Assembly (NCBI RefSeq): GCF_015864825.1
Contig: NZ_JADYWL010000001.1
Coordinates: 496,001-560,000 of the forward strand
Length of the DNA stretch: 64,000 nucleotides
Reading direction: 5' to 3'
Origin: Psychrobacter sp. NZS113
GTDB lineage: Bacteria; Pseudomonadota; Gammaproteobacteria; Pseudomonadales; Moraxellaceae
In this document: piece by piece, positions 47,737 to 55,756 of the stretch
Numbering within the stretch: the stretch's first letter is position 1
Layout: every line of letters begins with the position of its first letter
Program-made: the position numbers and the translations under genes
The notes under the pieces: generated by a model
Told to the model about the DNA's origin: nothing
Database searches by the model: none
Seen by the model: the letters and a program-made list of their open reading frames with translations, nothing else

Positions 47737-48054
47737 ATGGCTACTACAAATGATACTATCGAAAAAAATGGAATGGCTAAAAACTGGTTAACAATAGGGC
47801 TAGTGGCAGCTGCATTGACGTTGAGTGCCTGTGGTAAAAAAGATGAGGCTCCTATGGAAACTGAGCCAGTGGCTGATGCACAGACAGCAGTAGAGGAAGA
47901 TGCGGCTAGTGCAGGTAATGGTGATGATATTGCAGTTGCTAGCGCTGATGATGGCATGGCAGTGGGCGATAATGACGATGTAGCGGTAGCAACTGCCGAT
48001 GATACAGAGATGTTAGACGGTACTGAAAGTGAAGAGCATGTTTCGACGTACTGA
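47737..48054 (+). CDS. Small acidic lipoprotein of unknown function
   Basis: A 105-residue exported protein. The signal peptide contains GLVAAALTLSAC (lipobox LSAC, acylated C32). The mature part is almost all Asp, Ala, Glu, Val and Gly, with no cysteine and no aromatic residue until the last, and has a short internal repeat (DDIAVASADDG, DDVAVATADDT). An ATG at residue 13 would give a more standard signal length, but the first start has the better ribosome site. Its last codons form part of a 15-bp tandem repeat. Confidence 0.7.
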   Translation: MATTNDTIEKNGMAKNWLTIGLVAAALTLSACGKKDEAPMETEPVADAQTAVEEDAASAGNGDDIAVASADDGMAVGDNDDVAVATADDTEMLDGTESEEHVSTY

Positions 48055-48160
48055 TTTTTAACGTGCTAAGTTTTGGTATGCTAGGTTTTGACGTGTTAAG
48101 TTTTGACATGCTAAGTCTCGACGTACTGAGTTTGGACATACTGATTTGTGACATACTAAG
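48046..48160 (+). repeat. 15-bp tandem repeat array overlapping the lipoprotein stop
   Basis: Eight units at exact 15-bp spacing, the last one partial (10 bp): 48046, 48061, 48076, 48091, 48106, 48121, 48136, 48151. Consensus ACRTRCTRAGTTTTG, units differing at one to five positions. The first unit supplies the final two codons (Thr-Tyr) and the TGA of the lipoprotein. Confidence 0.85.
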
Positions 48161-48241
48161 CAGCTATCACTTATCCACATTAGATATTGAAAGTGGGTAA
48201 ACAGATAAAACAACGCCTAGTACGTGAAAGTGATAAAATAA

Positions 48242-48276
48242 GGCTCAGCACTGCAAATGCAGTCTGAGCTTTTTTA
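48242..48276 (+). terminator. Terminator after the small lipoprotein and repeat array
   Basis: Stem GCTCAG-CTGCA with complement TGCAG-CTGAGC followed by TTTTTTA. Confidence 0.8.
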
Positions 48277-48488
48277 TGTCAGCTATTCAGTGGTTTATAA
48301 ATGCTGAGTGGCAGATTGCTTAAACGCAGGATTTGCCTTTTTACTGTGTAATAAGAGACAATGTGTCACTTTTTCTCTTTGTATGACGAGTTATAAGCGT
48401 ATCACGACCTTATTAGGGTTGATACTTATACTCCATACCACGATTTTTTACGTATTTTCATTCATATTTATTGGAAGTCTGCTGAACC
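48277..48488 (+). other. Spacer upstream of the ABC ATPase gene
   Basis: About 210 bp. A 37-codon open stretch from an ATG at 48383 encodes a hydrophobic peptide reaching into the ATPase start, but it has no ribosome site and is not called. Confidence 0.4.
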
Positions 48489-49286
48489 ATGCTTGATATT
48501 GAAAAAAATCCGACTCGGCCTATCGCCCTAGATTTACAAGACATCCATAAAAGCTATGGCTCATTGGCAGTGCTAAAAGGGGTGTCCCTTACCGCATATG
48601 ATGGTGATGTTATCTCAATTTTGGGCTCATCTGGCTCAGGTAAATCCACCTTATTGCGCTGCATTAACTTGCTCGAAAAGCCCAATCAAGGTCGTATCAT
48701 CATTGGTAACGATGAACTCATGCTAAAGCCTGCTAAGTCAGGTGAGTTGCAAGCAGCAGAAATCAAGCAATTAGAACGCTTGCGTGCGCGTGTGGGTTTT
48801 GTCTTTCAGAACTTTAACTTGTGGCCACACAAAACGATTTTGCAAAACATCATCGAGGGGCCCACACAGGTCCTAAAAATCAAAAAAGACCAAGCCATTA
48901 GCGATGCTGAAAAGCTGCTAGATAAAGTGGGTCTACTTGATAAAAAAGATGCGTATCCAGCGAACTTGTCTGGTGGTCAACGCCAACGTGTGGCTATCGC
49001 ACGCGCATTGGCTATGCAGCCGCAAGTGTTACTGTTCGATGAGCCAACCTCTGCTCTAGATCCTGAATTGGTCAATGAAGTGCTCGCTGTGATGCGTGAG
49101 CTGGCAGAAGAAGGCCGCACGATGCTCATCGTCACGCATGAGATGCGCTTTGCCCGTGAAGTATCAAGCAAAGTGGTGTTTTTACATCAAGGTGTGATTG
49201 AAGAAATTGGCACCCCTGAGCAAGTCTTTGACAACCCTACCTCTGAGCGTGTCAAAGACTTTATGGCGTCACATCGTCAAAACTAA
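48489..49286 (+). CDS. Polar amino acid ABC transporter ATPase
   Basis: Nucleotide-binding subunit of the HisP/GlnQ/ArtP type, 265 residues. Walker A is GSSGSGKST (about 49-57), the Q-loop is [15 protein letters not shown], the signature is [15 protein letters not shown] and Walker B with the catalytic glutamate is [13 protein letters not shown]. The H-loop is [10 protein letters not shown]. The [17 protein letters not shown] insert is common in histidine/arginine-type ATPases. It is presumed to energise the two permeases at 53177 and 53925, served by the three binding proteins between. Separated from them by a hairpin terminator. Confidence 0.92.
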   Translation: MLDIEKNPTRPIALDLQDIHKSYGSLAVLKGVSLTAYDGDVISILGSSGSGKSTLLRCINLLEKPNQGRIIIGNDELMLKPAKSGELQAAEIKQLERLRARVGFVFQNFNLWPHKTILQNIIEGPTQVLKIKKDQAISDAEKLLDKVGLLDKKDAYPANLSGGQRQRVAIARALAMQPQVLLFDEPTSALDPELVNEVLAVMRELAEEGRTMLIVTHEMRFAREVSSKVVFLHQGVIEEIGTPEQVFDNPTSERVKDFMASHRQN

Positions 49287-49656
49287 GTATTTATCAAAAC
49301 TAAGCATTGAATAGTTATCGTCTCAAATAATCAGTTGCGTATATTTTTGACTTCTCACAGCCCTGATTCTTTACTCAAAATAATAGGATGGTAAGCTTCT
49401 TACCATCCTATTGTCGTTTTAAATAGAAAATTACGGATTAGTAAGTATCGTTAGCCGTTTATTACTCGTTAATGACAGTCGGTATGCAAAACGTTTGTTT
49501 TTGATATTTTACTCAGGTATTATCAAAAGGCTTACGAGTAGCTATCTATGACGGCTGCTTGTTTATTTTGCTGTCTATATTGCTTGTCTGACAGGGACGT
49601 CAGAGAACAAAATATCAGAACCCTACATTAAAAACCCATCAGAATTTAAGGAATGT
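49287..49656 (+). other. Spacer between ATPase gene and first binding protein
   Basis: 370 bp with the hairpin above and, after it, the presumed promoter of the binding-protein genes. An AAGGAAT ribosome site precedes the ATG at 49657. Confidence 0.4.
49382..49414 (+). terminator. Hairpin after the ABC ATPase gene
   Basis: Stem ATAGGATGGTAAG with complement CTTACCATCCTAT; the T-run after it is weak. Suggests the ATPase forms its own unit. Confidence 0.6.
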
Positions 49657-50457
49657 ATGATGTCGAATTCTCGCCTATTGTGGTCGTCGATGACCGTTAC
49701 TGCAGCATTAATGTTGAGCGCTTGTGGTCAATCCTCTAACGAAGCCGCCGATACCAATGCTGACGCCCCTGCAGCAGAAACGGCTGGCAAGACCATTCGT
49801 ATCGCTACCGAAGGTGCTTATCCTCCTTTTAACTATACCAACGCTGACGGCACTTTAGCAGGTTTTGATATCGATGTTGCCAATGCCTTGTGTGATCAAA
49901 TGCAAGCTAAGTGTGAAATTGTGGCTCAGGATTGGGATGGTATTATTCCAGGTCTATTGGCACAAAAATATGATGCCGTTATCGCAGGTATGTCGATTAC
50001 TCCTGAACGCCAAGAGAAAGTAGACTTCAGCGAGCCTTACTTTGCCAACACCATGGTATGGCTGACAGATAGTGCTGGTGGTTTCGACCCTATGTCGATC
50101 AAAGATTTAACCCTTGGTGGTCAACGTTCAACCACGCCTGGCGCTTATCTACAAGATAACTATGAAGGCAAAGACGGCAATACCGTGCAGTTATATGACA
50201 ACTATGACAATGCTTACTTGGATCTAAAATCTGGTCGTAGTGATGCGGTATTGGCTGAAAAAGTTTCTGCTAAAGCATGGTTAACGGATAATGCTGAAGG
50301 CTTCGGTATCGTTGGCGATGAAATTGATAACAATGACAATATTGCCATTGCTGTCCGTAAAGATGATGCACTCAAAGCTGATTTTGATAAAGCCTTAAGT
50401 GAAATCCGTAGCAACGGTGAACTGGCTCGTCTTGAGCAGGCGAACTTTGGTCAATAA
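49657..50457 (+). CDS. Amino acid ABC transporter substrate-binding lipoprotein 1
   Basis: Periplasmic binding protein family 3, 266 residues. Signal peptide with lipobox LSAC (C23), so membrane-anchored. Ligand-binding motifs of the lysine/arginine/ornithine and histidine group are seen: RIATEGAYPPFNYTNADG, GFDIDVANALC, AQDWDGIIPGLLAQKYDAVI and GMSITPERQEKVDFSEPYF. Probable ligand basic or polar amino acid (the ArtJ/HisJ type); the exact one cannot be read. First of three paralogous binding proteins. Confidence 0.9.
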   Translation: MMSNSRLLWSSMTVTAALMLSACGQSSNEAADTNADAPAAETAGKTIRIATEGAYPPFNYTNADGTLAGFDIDVANALCDQMQAKCEIVAQDWDGIIPGLLAQKYDAVIAGMSITPERQEKVDFSEPYFANTMVWLTDSAGGFDPMSIKDLTLGGQRSTTPGAYLQDNYEGKDGNTVQLYDNYDNAYLDLKSGRSDAVLAEKVSAKAWLTDNAEGFGIVGDEIDNNDNIAIAVRKDDALKADFDKALSEIRSNGELARLEQANFGQ

Positions 50458-50531
50458 GCTTTAATGAATGAGCTTCCATACATCAGTCATGAGTGACTAC
50501 CGGCTAGTAACTATATTAAGGAACAACGAGA

Positions 50532-51428
50532 ATGACAAATTCAATGACATCATTAATGGGTAAAAAAGCATTGTGGCTGGCTCCACTAAGCGCTGCAATG
50601 CTTATGCTGGCAGGTTGTAACAATAGCTCAGCACCAGCAGAAAGTGCGGAAGCTGATACGGCTAGCGATGCGCCTTTGAATATCAAAATTGCGACAGAAT
50701 CGAGCTATAAGCCATTTAGTTATACCGATGCTGATGGCAAACTGATCGGTTATGAGATTGAACTGGTCGATGCGTTATGTGCGCAAATGAAAGCTGAGTG
50801 TGAAGTTATTTCTCAAGATTGGGATGGTCTAATTCCGGGCCTAAATGCACAGAAATTTGATGCAATCATCGCTGGTATGTCCATCACGCCTGAGCGTAAA
50901 GAAGTTGTTGATTTTAGTGACCCGTATTTCCATAGCGGTATTATCCTTATTGGTAAAAAAGGTGATGATTTAAGCGTTGAGTCGCTAAAAGATCTACCAA
51001 TCGCTTCACAGCGCTCAACCGTGGCGTCGCAGTATCTACAAGACGAGCATGCAGATGCTGATATCAAGCTATATGACACTCAAGACAATGCCTATCTAGA
51101 CCTGACTTCGGGTCGTGTACGCGGCATGATGTCTGATAAAGTAACGGGTATCGACTGGCTAAAAACAGACGCTGGTAAAGACTATGAAGTCAAAGGTCAG
51201 GAAATCAGTACCGATGATGATGCGATGGGTATCGCGTTCCGTAAGGGCGATCCATTAGTCGCAAAATTCAATGCGGCATTGGCTGAGCTAAAAGACAATG
51301 GTACCTATGATCAGATCACAGGTAGCTATTTCGGTACTAGCTCAACGGCTGCCGCGCAAAAAGCAGTAGCAACAACTGATAGTGTCGAAGAAGCTCCAGC
51401 TGATGCGATGGCTGCTGAAGAAAAATAA
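50532..51428 (+). CDS. Amino acid ABC transporter substrate-binding lipoprotein 2
   Basis: Second paralogue, 298 residues, lipobox LAGC (C29). Motifs: KIATESSYKPFSYTDADG, IGYEIELVDALC, SQDWDGLIPGLNAQKFDAII and GMSITPERKEVVDFSDPYF. The ligand-loop residues differ from its neighbours (TESSYKPFSY against TEGAYPPFNY), which suggests a different ligand. A Thr/Ala/Glu-rich tail follows the domain, and the last codons begin a short tandem duplication (51417-51461). Separated by 74 bp from gene 1, so likely one transcript. Confidence 0.9.
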   Translation: MTNSMTSLMGKKALWLAPLSAAMLMLAGCNNSSAPAESAEADTASDAPLNIKIATESSYKPFSYTDADGKLIGYEIELVDALCAQMKAECEVISQDWDGLIPGLNAQKFDAIIAGMSITPERKEVVDFSDPYFHSGIILIGKKGDDLSVESLKDLPIASQRSTVASQYLQDEHADADIKLYDTQDNAYLDLTSGRVRGMMSDKVTGIDWLKTDAGKDYEVKGQEISTDDDAMGIAFRKGDPLVAKFNAALAELKDNGTYDQITGSYFGTSSTAAAQKAVATTDSVEEAPADAMAAEEK

Positions 51429-51461
51429 TTACTGAAGAAAATAATTACTAAAGAAAAACAG
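51417..51461 (+). repeat. Short tandem duplication across the stop codon
   Basis: GAAGAAAAATAATTACT (17 bp) followed by GAAGAAAATAATTACT (16 bp) and a partial third unit. The first contains the stop codon of binding protein 2. Confidence 0.7.
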
Positions 51462-51528
51462 CCGCAAGCGACTACTGATGTGTCTCACCGTTTATCACTA
51501 TCCTTAGCTGATATAAGGGTGAGGTCAT

Positions 51529-51722
51529 AGTACTGCGAACAATAGTATCGTGAACAAATACAGTACCGTGAACAAATACAGTACCGTGAACAAATACAGT
51601 ACCGTGAACAAATACAGTACCGTGAACAATAGTATCGTGAGCAATAGTATCGTGAGCAATAGTATCGTGAACAAATACAGTACCGTGAACAATAGCGCCG
51701 TGAATCGGTAGCGGTGAGCAAT
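51529..51722 (+). repeat. 15/18-bp tandem repeat array between binding-protein genes
   Basis: Twelve head-to-tail units with lengths 15, 18, 18, 18, 18, 15, 15, 15, 18, 15, 15 and about 14 bp. Short unit AGTAYCGTGARCAAT, long unit AGTAYCGTGAACAAATAC. It ends about 20 bp before the ribosome site of the next gene. Unit lengths are multiples of three, which keeps a minus-strand frame open; I consider that frame incidental. Confidence 0.9.
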
Positions 51723-51751
51723 ATTTCTATCAACAAACCCCAAGGATGATC

Positions 51752-52678
51752 ATGAACAACCATTTTGACCAACACAATGCAGTCACGAATGCATCAGTTA
51801 TCAATGGTATAAAGGCACGACGATTTTCAGTGCCTTTAGTGACGATGGCTGCGCTTTTAACTTTGGCAGGCTGTAGTAATGGTCAAGATGATGCGAATGA
51901 TGATGCCACTCAAGTGACTGCTGATGCAGAAACGACGGGTGAGGTGCTACGAATTGGTACTGAGGGCGCTTACGCTCCTTTTAACTATACCAATACTGAT
52001 GGTACCCTTGGCGGTTTTGATGTAGATATTGCCAATGCGCTCTGTGCCGATATGAAAATGACTTGTGAAATTACGGCGCAAGATTGGGACGGTATTATTC
52101 CTGGTCTAAAAGCGGGTAAGTATGATGCGATTGTGGCGGCTATGTCAGTCACTCCTGAGCGTGAGCAACAAGTCAGTTTTACCGAGCCATACTTTAGCAA
52201 TACGTTGGTTTTTTTAGCCAAAAAAGACAGCAGTTTTGATCCTAGTAATAGCAGTGATATCAATGCAAACTCTATCGCTGCTCAGCGCTCGACTATCTCT
52301 TCGCAGTGGTTTGAAAAGGCGTATCCAGACGCTGATATGAAGCTATATGATACGCTCAGTAATGCATTTTTGGACTTGGGCTCAAACCGTGTTGATGCGA
52401 TGGTGTCTGATAAATTGCCAGCGCTAGAGTGGCTTGGTTCAACATCAGGCAGTCAGTATGCGCTCAAAGGTGAAGAGATTGATATCAATGACAACTTTGC
52501 CATCGCGGTTCGCCCAGGTGACGAGCTACAAGCGAAGATAAGTCAGGCGTTGGCCAATATCAAAGCAAACGGCACTTATGATGATATCAATAACAAGTAT
52601 TTTGCGGTACCAGAGACCAGCGCTACAAAAGCAACTGAGACTGATACGGTAGCAGAACCTGCCGAGCAAACTAAGTAG
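51752..52678 (+). CDS. Amino acid ABC transporter substrate-binding lipoprotein 3
   Basis: Third paralogue, about 308 residues from the ATG at 51752, which has AAGG at proper distance; the ATG at 51746 abuts that site. A long, polar N-region precedes the hydrophobic core and lipobox LAGC. Ligand motifs are RIGTEGAYAPFNYTNTDG, GFDVDIANALC, AQDWDGIIPGLKAGKYDAIV and AMSVTPEREQQVSFTEPYF, closest to paralogue 1. A Thr/Glu/Ala tail ends the protein. It is preceded by the repeat array and followed by a terminator. Confidence 0.9.
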   Translation: MNNHFDQHNAVTNASVINGIKARRFSVPLVTMAALLTLAGCSNGQDDANDDATQVTADAETTGEVLRIGTEGAYAPFNYTNTDGTLGGFDVDIANALCADMKMTCEITAQDWDGIIPGLKAGKYDAIVAAMSVTPEREQQVSFTEPYFSNTLVFLAKKDSSFDPSNSSDINANSIAAQRSTISSQWFEKAYPDADMKLYDTLSNAFLDLGSNRVDAMVSDKLPALEWLGSTSGSQYALKGEEIDINDNFAIAVRPGDELQAKISQALANIKANGTYDDINNKYFAVPETSATKATETDTVAEPAEQTK

Positions 52679-52686
52679 CTTGTTCC

Positions 52687-52740
52687 GTGATTTGCTCAGT
52701 GACTTGTTCAGTAACTCGCTAAATACGCTACTGAGCGCGT
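52687..52740 (+). repeat. Degenerate repeats after binding protein 3
   Basis: GTGATTTGCTCA, GTGACTTGTTCA and GTAACTCGCTAAATAC succeed one another at about 12-bp spacing. They somewhat resemble the upstream array unit. Weak. Confidence 0.4.
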
Positions 52741-52808
52741 AGCCATAATCTGAATTAACAACCGTTTAAATGGTTATGTCTCATCAGCCAGTGTTTGATT
52801 TAATCAGT

Positions 52809-52847
52809 AAGAAGGGTATTACCTTAATGGTAGTACCCTTCTTTTTT
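52809..52847 (+). terminator. Terminator between binding protein 3 and the permease genes
   Basis: A 15-bp stem AAGAAGGGTATTACC with complement (one mismatch) followed by a long T-run. It separates the binding-protein genes from the permeases. Confidence 0.9.
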
Positions 52848-53176
52848 TCTAAAAAATAGTTGGATATTAGCTATGTTGACTGCTTGGTTTATAAAAACAG
52901 CCCTGATTTGACTCGCTTTTAAGAAGATAAGTGCCTATTTAGGCACTGCTTTTACCTGTGAGTATTAACATAGCTTGCAGTGAATATGATAAAATCAGCC
53001 CTCATTTCTACCGTGTCAATTTTCGCAGCAGTTTTCGTATGATTTTGTCGTCAATATATGACGCAAAATGCCCATTTGGTATAAAATACGATTATTAGCA
53101 GCGCTCAGCTATTGATGCTGATTCTTTTAACTCATATTTTGCAAATTGCTAATATAAAGAGACAGAGTGGATAATT
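52848..53176 (+). other. Spacer upstream of the permease genes
   Basis: About 330 bp, AT-rich, presumably with the promoter of the permease pair. No repeat or ORF seen. Confidence 0.4.
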
Positions 53177-53911
53177 GTGTTTGATTTACAAGGATTTGGC
53201 GCGCTACTACTGAGCGGCGCTACCGTCACCATCAAGCTTGCCGTGACCAGTTTAATTATTGGTATGGCTTTGGGCTTGCTTGGTGCGACCGCTAAGCTGT
53301 CTAATGTCTGGCTGCTACGTAAGCTTGCGACGGTATATACGGCGACGATGCGTGGTATTCCTGAGTTGCTATTGGTGCTGTTCATCTATTATGGCGGCTC
53401 GATACTGCTGATGACGATTCTCAAAAAATTCGGCTATAACGAATATGTTGAGATTAGTGCTTTTTGGGGTGGCGTCATGGCGCTATCGATTGCTTTTGGC
53501 GCTTATGCGACTGAAATCTTTCGTATGTCGATTCAAGAGATTCCCATCGGTCAACGTGAAGCGGCGCAAGCGATTGGTATGCGTCCTTTTCAGACGTTTT
53601 ATCGCATCACTTTGCCACAAGTTTGGCAGATTGCGTTGCCAGGATTGGGCAATTTGTTTTTGGTCTTACTCAAAGATACCGCATTGGTATCGGTCGTGGG
53701 TCTCAAGGACATTATGTATCAGTCATCACGTGCCGCTCAATCAACGCAGCAGCCCTTTACTTTTTATATGGCAGCAGCGATTATTTATTTGGGTCTGACC
53801 ATGTTGATTACTGGCTTTATGATGTGGCTTGAATGGCGCGCCAATCCAGCAGCACGCTATGCTAAAAAGCTGAGCCGTCAGTCCACTCATCGTCAATCGA
53901 CCATAGGATAA
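53177..53911 (+). CDS. Polar amino acid ABC transporter permease 1 (HisQ/ArtQ type)
   Basis: Inner-membrane permease of 244 residues with about five spans. The N-terminal GATVTIKLAVTSLIIGMALGLL, the RGIPELLLVLFIYYGG motif and the EAA loop EAAQAIGMRPFQTFYRITLPQ (ATPase contact) place it in the HisQ branch. The start is a GTG (53177); it lies 13 bp before the second permease, forming a heterodimeric pore. Presumed partner of the ATPase at 48489. Confidence 0.9.
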   Translation: MFDLQGFGALLLSGATVTIKLAVTSLIIGMALGLLGATAKLSNVWLLRKLATVYTATMRGIPELLLVLFIYYGGSILLMTILKKFGYNEYVEISAFWGGVMALSIAFGAYATEIFRMSIQEIPIGQREAAQAIGMRPFQTFYRITLPQVWQIALPGLGNLFLVLLKDTALVSVVGLKDIMYQSSRAAQSTQQPFTFYMAAAIIYLGLTMLITGFMMWLEWRANPAARYAKKLSRQSTHRQSTIG

Positions 53912-53924
53912 GGGGAGAGATACT

Positions 53925-54650
53925 ATGGATTGGAATTGGCAGGTCATTTTCGATAATATTCCTGAGCTATTAGAAGGCGCTGTGTTGACCGCACAGCTGG
54001 TCGTTGTCTCCGGTATTATTGGCCTATTTTTTGGTTTAATTTTAGCGCAGCTACGCTTGTCCAAGAGCTGGCTGGTACAAATATTACCCTTTTCTTATAT
54101 CTTCTTTTTCCGTGGTACGCCGCTACTGGTACAGATATTTTTGATTTATTATGGTTTGGGTCAGTTCGAAGCAGTACGTGAGTCGTTTTTATGGGAACCT
54201 GTACTTAGCCAAGCGTATTGGTGTGCCATTATTGCTTTCACTCTAAATACCAGTGCTTATTTGGCAGAAATCATTCGCGGTGCCATTCAGACCATTCCAG
54301 TTGGTGAATTAGAAGCCGCTGATGCGATTGGTATGTCAAAGTGGCAGAAGCTCACGCGTATTACGTTGCCTCGTGCCTTTGGGATAGTGATTCCAGCCTA
54401 CAGTAACGAAGTCATCTTTATGCTCAAGGGCAGTGCATTGGCATCTACCATTGCCTTGATGGATATAACAGGTGTTGCGCGTACGATTAGTGCACGTACT
54501 TATACCTTGATGGAATTGTTCTTTGCCGCTGGTATTGTGTATCTGCTGTTGTCATGGGTGATTTTATTTAGCTTTAGATTGTTTGAAAAAAGAATGAATC
54601 GCCACACAAGTTATGTACCACCAGATGTGATGACCAGTACGATTCCATAG
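53925..54650 (+). CDS. Polar amino acid ABC transporter permease 2 (HisM/ArtM type)
   Basis: Second permease, 241 residues, five spans. RGTPLLVQIFLIYYG and the EAA loop EAADAIGMSKWQKLTRITLP are characteristic of HisM-type subunits. It follows permease 1 after 13 bp with a GGGGAGA ribosome site. With it, it completes a two-permease importer whose ATPase and binding proteins lie upstream. Confidence 0.9.
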   Translation: MDWNWQVIFDNIPELLEGAVLTAQLVVVSGIIGLFFGLILAQLRLSKSWLVQILPFSYIFFFRGTPLLVQIFLIYYGLGQFEAVRESFLWEPVLSQAYWCAIIAFTLNTSAYLAEIIRGAIQTIPVGELEAADAIGMSKWQKLTRITLPRAFGIVIPAYSNEVIFMLKGSALASTIALMDITGVARTISARTYTLMELFFAAGIVYLLLSWVILFSFRLFEKRMNRHTSYVPPDVMTSTIP

Positions 54651-54758
54651 GTTCTAAAGTAAACTCTATATTTACTGTTTTTTGCACGTAATGGCTATTG
54701 ATATCTTTGTGTGAAAGGCTTATAACTGTCAACAATAATAATTATTGTGAGAGCTATT

Positions 54759-55412
54759 ATGAGTCAGTCATCTACTGCGATTGGTAAAGTGGTTTGCGTT
54801 GGCCGAAACTATGCCGCGCATGCCCACGAACTGGGCAACGAAGTACCTAAAACGCCTATATTATTTATGAAGCCTGCTTCATCAGTGGTGACCATTGCTC
54901 ATCACTCGACCAACCAAACCGTTCTGCGTCCAAACTCCGAAACCTATGGTGATACACACTATGAGGCAGAGCTGTGTATTCAGTTATCAGCAGACCTATC
55001 TGCGGCTACTATTGAGCAAGCCAAGCAAGCGATTGGTGGTGTGACAATTGGGTTGGACTTAACGTTACGCGATTTGCAAAGTAAACTTAAAGAAAAAGGC
55101 CAGCCGTGGGAGCGCTCAAAATGCTTTGATGGTGCGTGTGTGTTAGCAGATTGGATCGACCCAGAGGCTTTCGGTGATTTCAGTCACGTAGAGTATCAGT
55201 TGTATATAAACGATACGCTGACGCAGGATGGTGACAGTGCCTTGATGCTGTTTCCAGTATATGATTTACTGGTCGAAATCAGTCATGCTTTTAGCCTACA
55301 AGCAGGCGATGTGATTATGACTGGTACCCCAAGCGGTGTTGGCATATTGCACGCAGGTGATGCATTAAAACTAAAACTCGGCGCTCATGAGTGGCAAGCA
55401 GTAGTAGAGTAA
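54759..55412 (+). CDS. Fumarylacetoacetate hydrolase family protein
   Basis: A 217-residue enzyme of the FAH/YcgM group (acylpyruvate hydrolases or oxaloacetate decarboxylases). Signature segments are KVVCVGRNYAAHAHELGNEVP, the metal-site glutamates in YEAELCIQLS and the closing GDVIMTGTPSGVGIL. The ATG at 54759 has GAGAG before it, so it is preferred over the GTG at 54747. Single unit with terminator; exact substrate unknown. Confidence 0.88.
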   Translation: MSQSSTAIGKVVCVGRNYAAHAHELGNEVPKTPILFMKPASSVVTIAHHSTNQTVLRPNSETYGDTHYEAELCIQLSADLSAATIEQAKQAIGGVTIGLDLTLRDLQSKLKEKGQPWERSKCFDGACVLADWIDPEAFGDFSHVEYQLYINDTLTQDGDSALMLFPVYDLLVEISHAFSLQAGDVIMTGTPSGVGILHAGDALKLKLGAHEWQAVVE

Positions 55413-55454
55413 CTGCCTCTTTAAAATGCAACCTTTCAATACACGCCTGCTATC

Positions 55455-55486
55455 AAAAAATCCCAAGTCATGACTTGGGATTTTTT
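55455..55486 (+). terminator. Terminator after the FAH-family gene
   Basis: Stem AATCCCAAGTCA/TGACTTGGGATT with T-run. Confidence 0.9.
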
Positions 55487-55756
55487 GTTTTATATCATGG
55501 ATAAAATATTACTATCAAATGGGATTACCGAAAATACCTGACCTATTATTCAAATTTTTTCTTCACTTTTTATTATTAAATGTTTGTGATTAGGGTCATA
55601 CCATTATGACGGTGTCATCAAACCGTCATCTAATATTCAACGTATTGTCATAAATGCTGAGTAAGATAGCGGCTACTTCATGTTTTTTTGGTACCACTAA
55701 CCACGGTGCCACTACTCTTTTTATGACAATCCAGCCGAATAGCAAGGTGACTGATA
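55487..55756 (+). other. Promoter region of phoX
   Basis: About 270 bp leading to phoX, containing the Pho box given separately. An AAGGTGA ribosome site precedes the ATG. Confidence 0.6.
55612..55629 (+). promoter_or_regulatory. Pho box upstream of phoX
   Basis: GTGTCAT-CAAA-CCGTCAT: two 7-bp direct repeats with a 4-bp spacer, each matching six of seven bases of the PhoB consensus CTGTCAT. It lies about 130 bp before the phoX start, so phoX is expected to be induced by phosphate starvation. Confidence 0.85.

Noticed and set aside
47939..48154. 71-codon minus-strand ORF with SKL-type pentapeptide repeats
   Set aside because: It is the reverse of the 15-bp array and the lipoprotein gene; its periodicity comes from the DNA repeat.
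48383..48496. Small hydrophobic peptide overlapping the ABC ATPase start
   Set aside because: No ribosome site before its ATG and no sign of conservation that can be judged here.
51485..51775. 96-codon minus-strand ORF with repeated CSRY words
   Set aside because: It is produced by the 15/18-bp repeat array, whose unit length is a multiple of three; no ribosome site and no non-repeat coding character.
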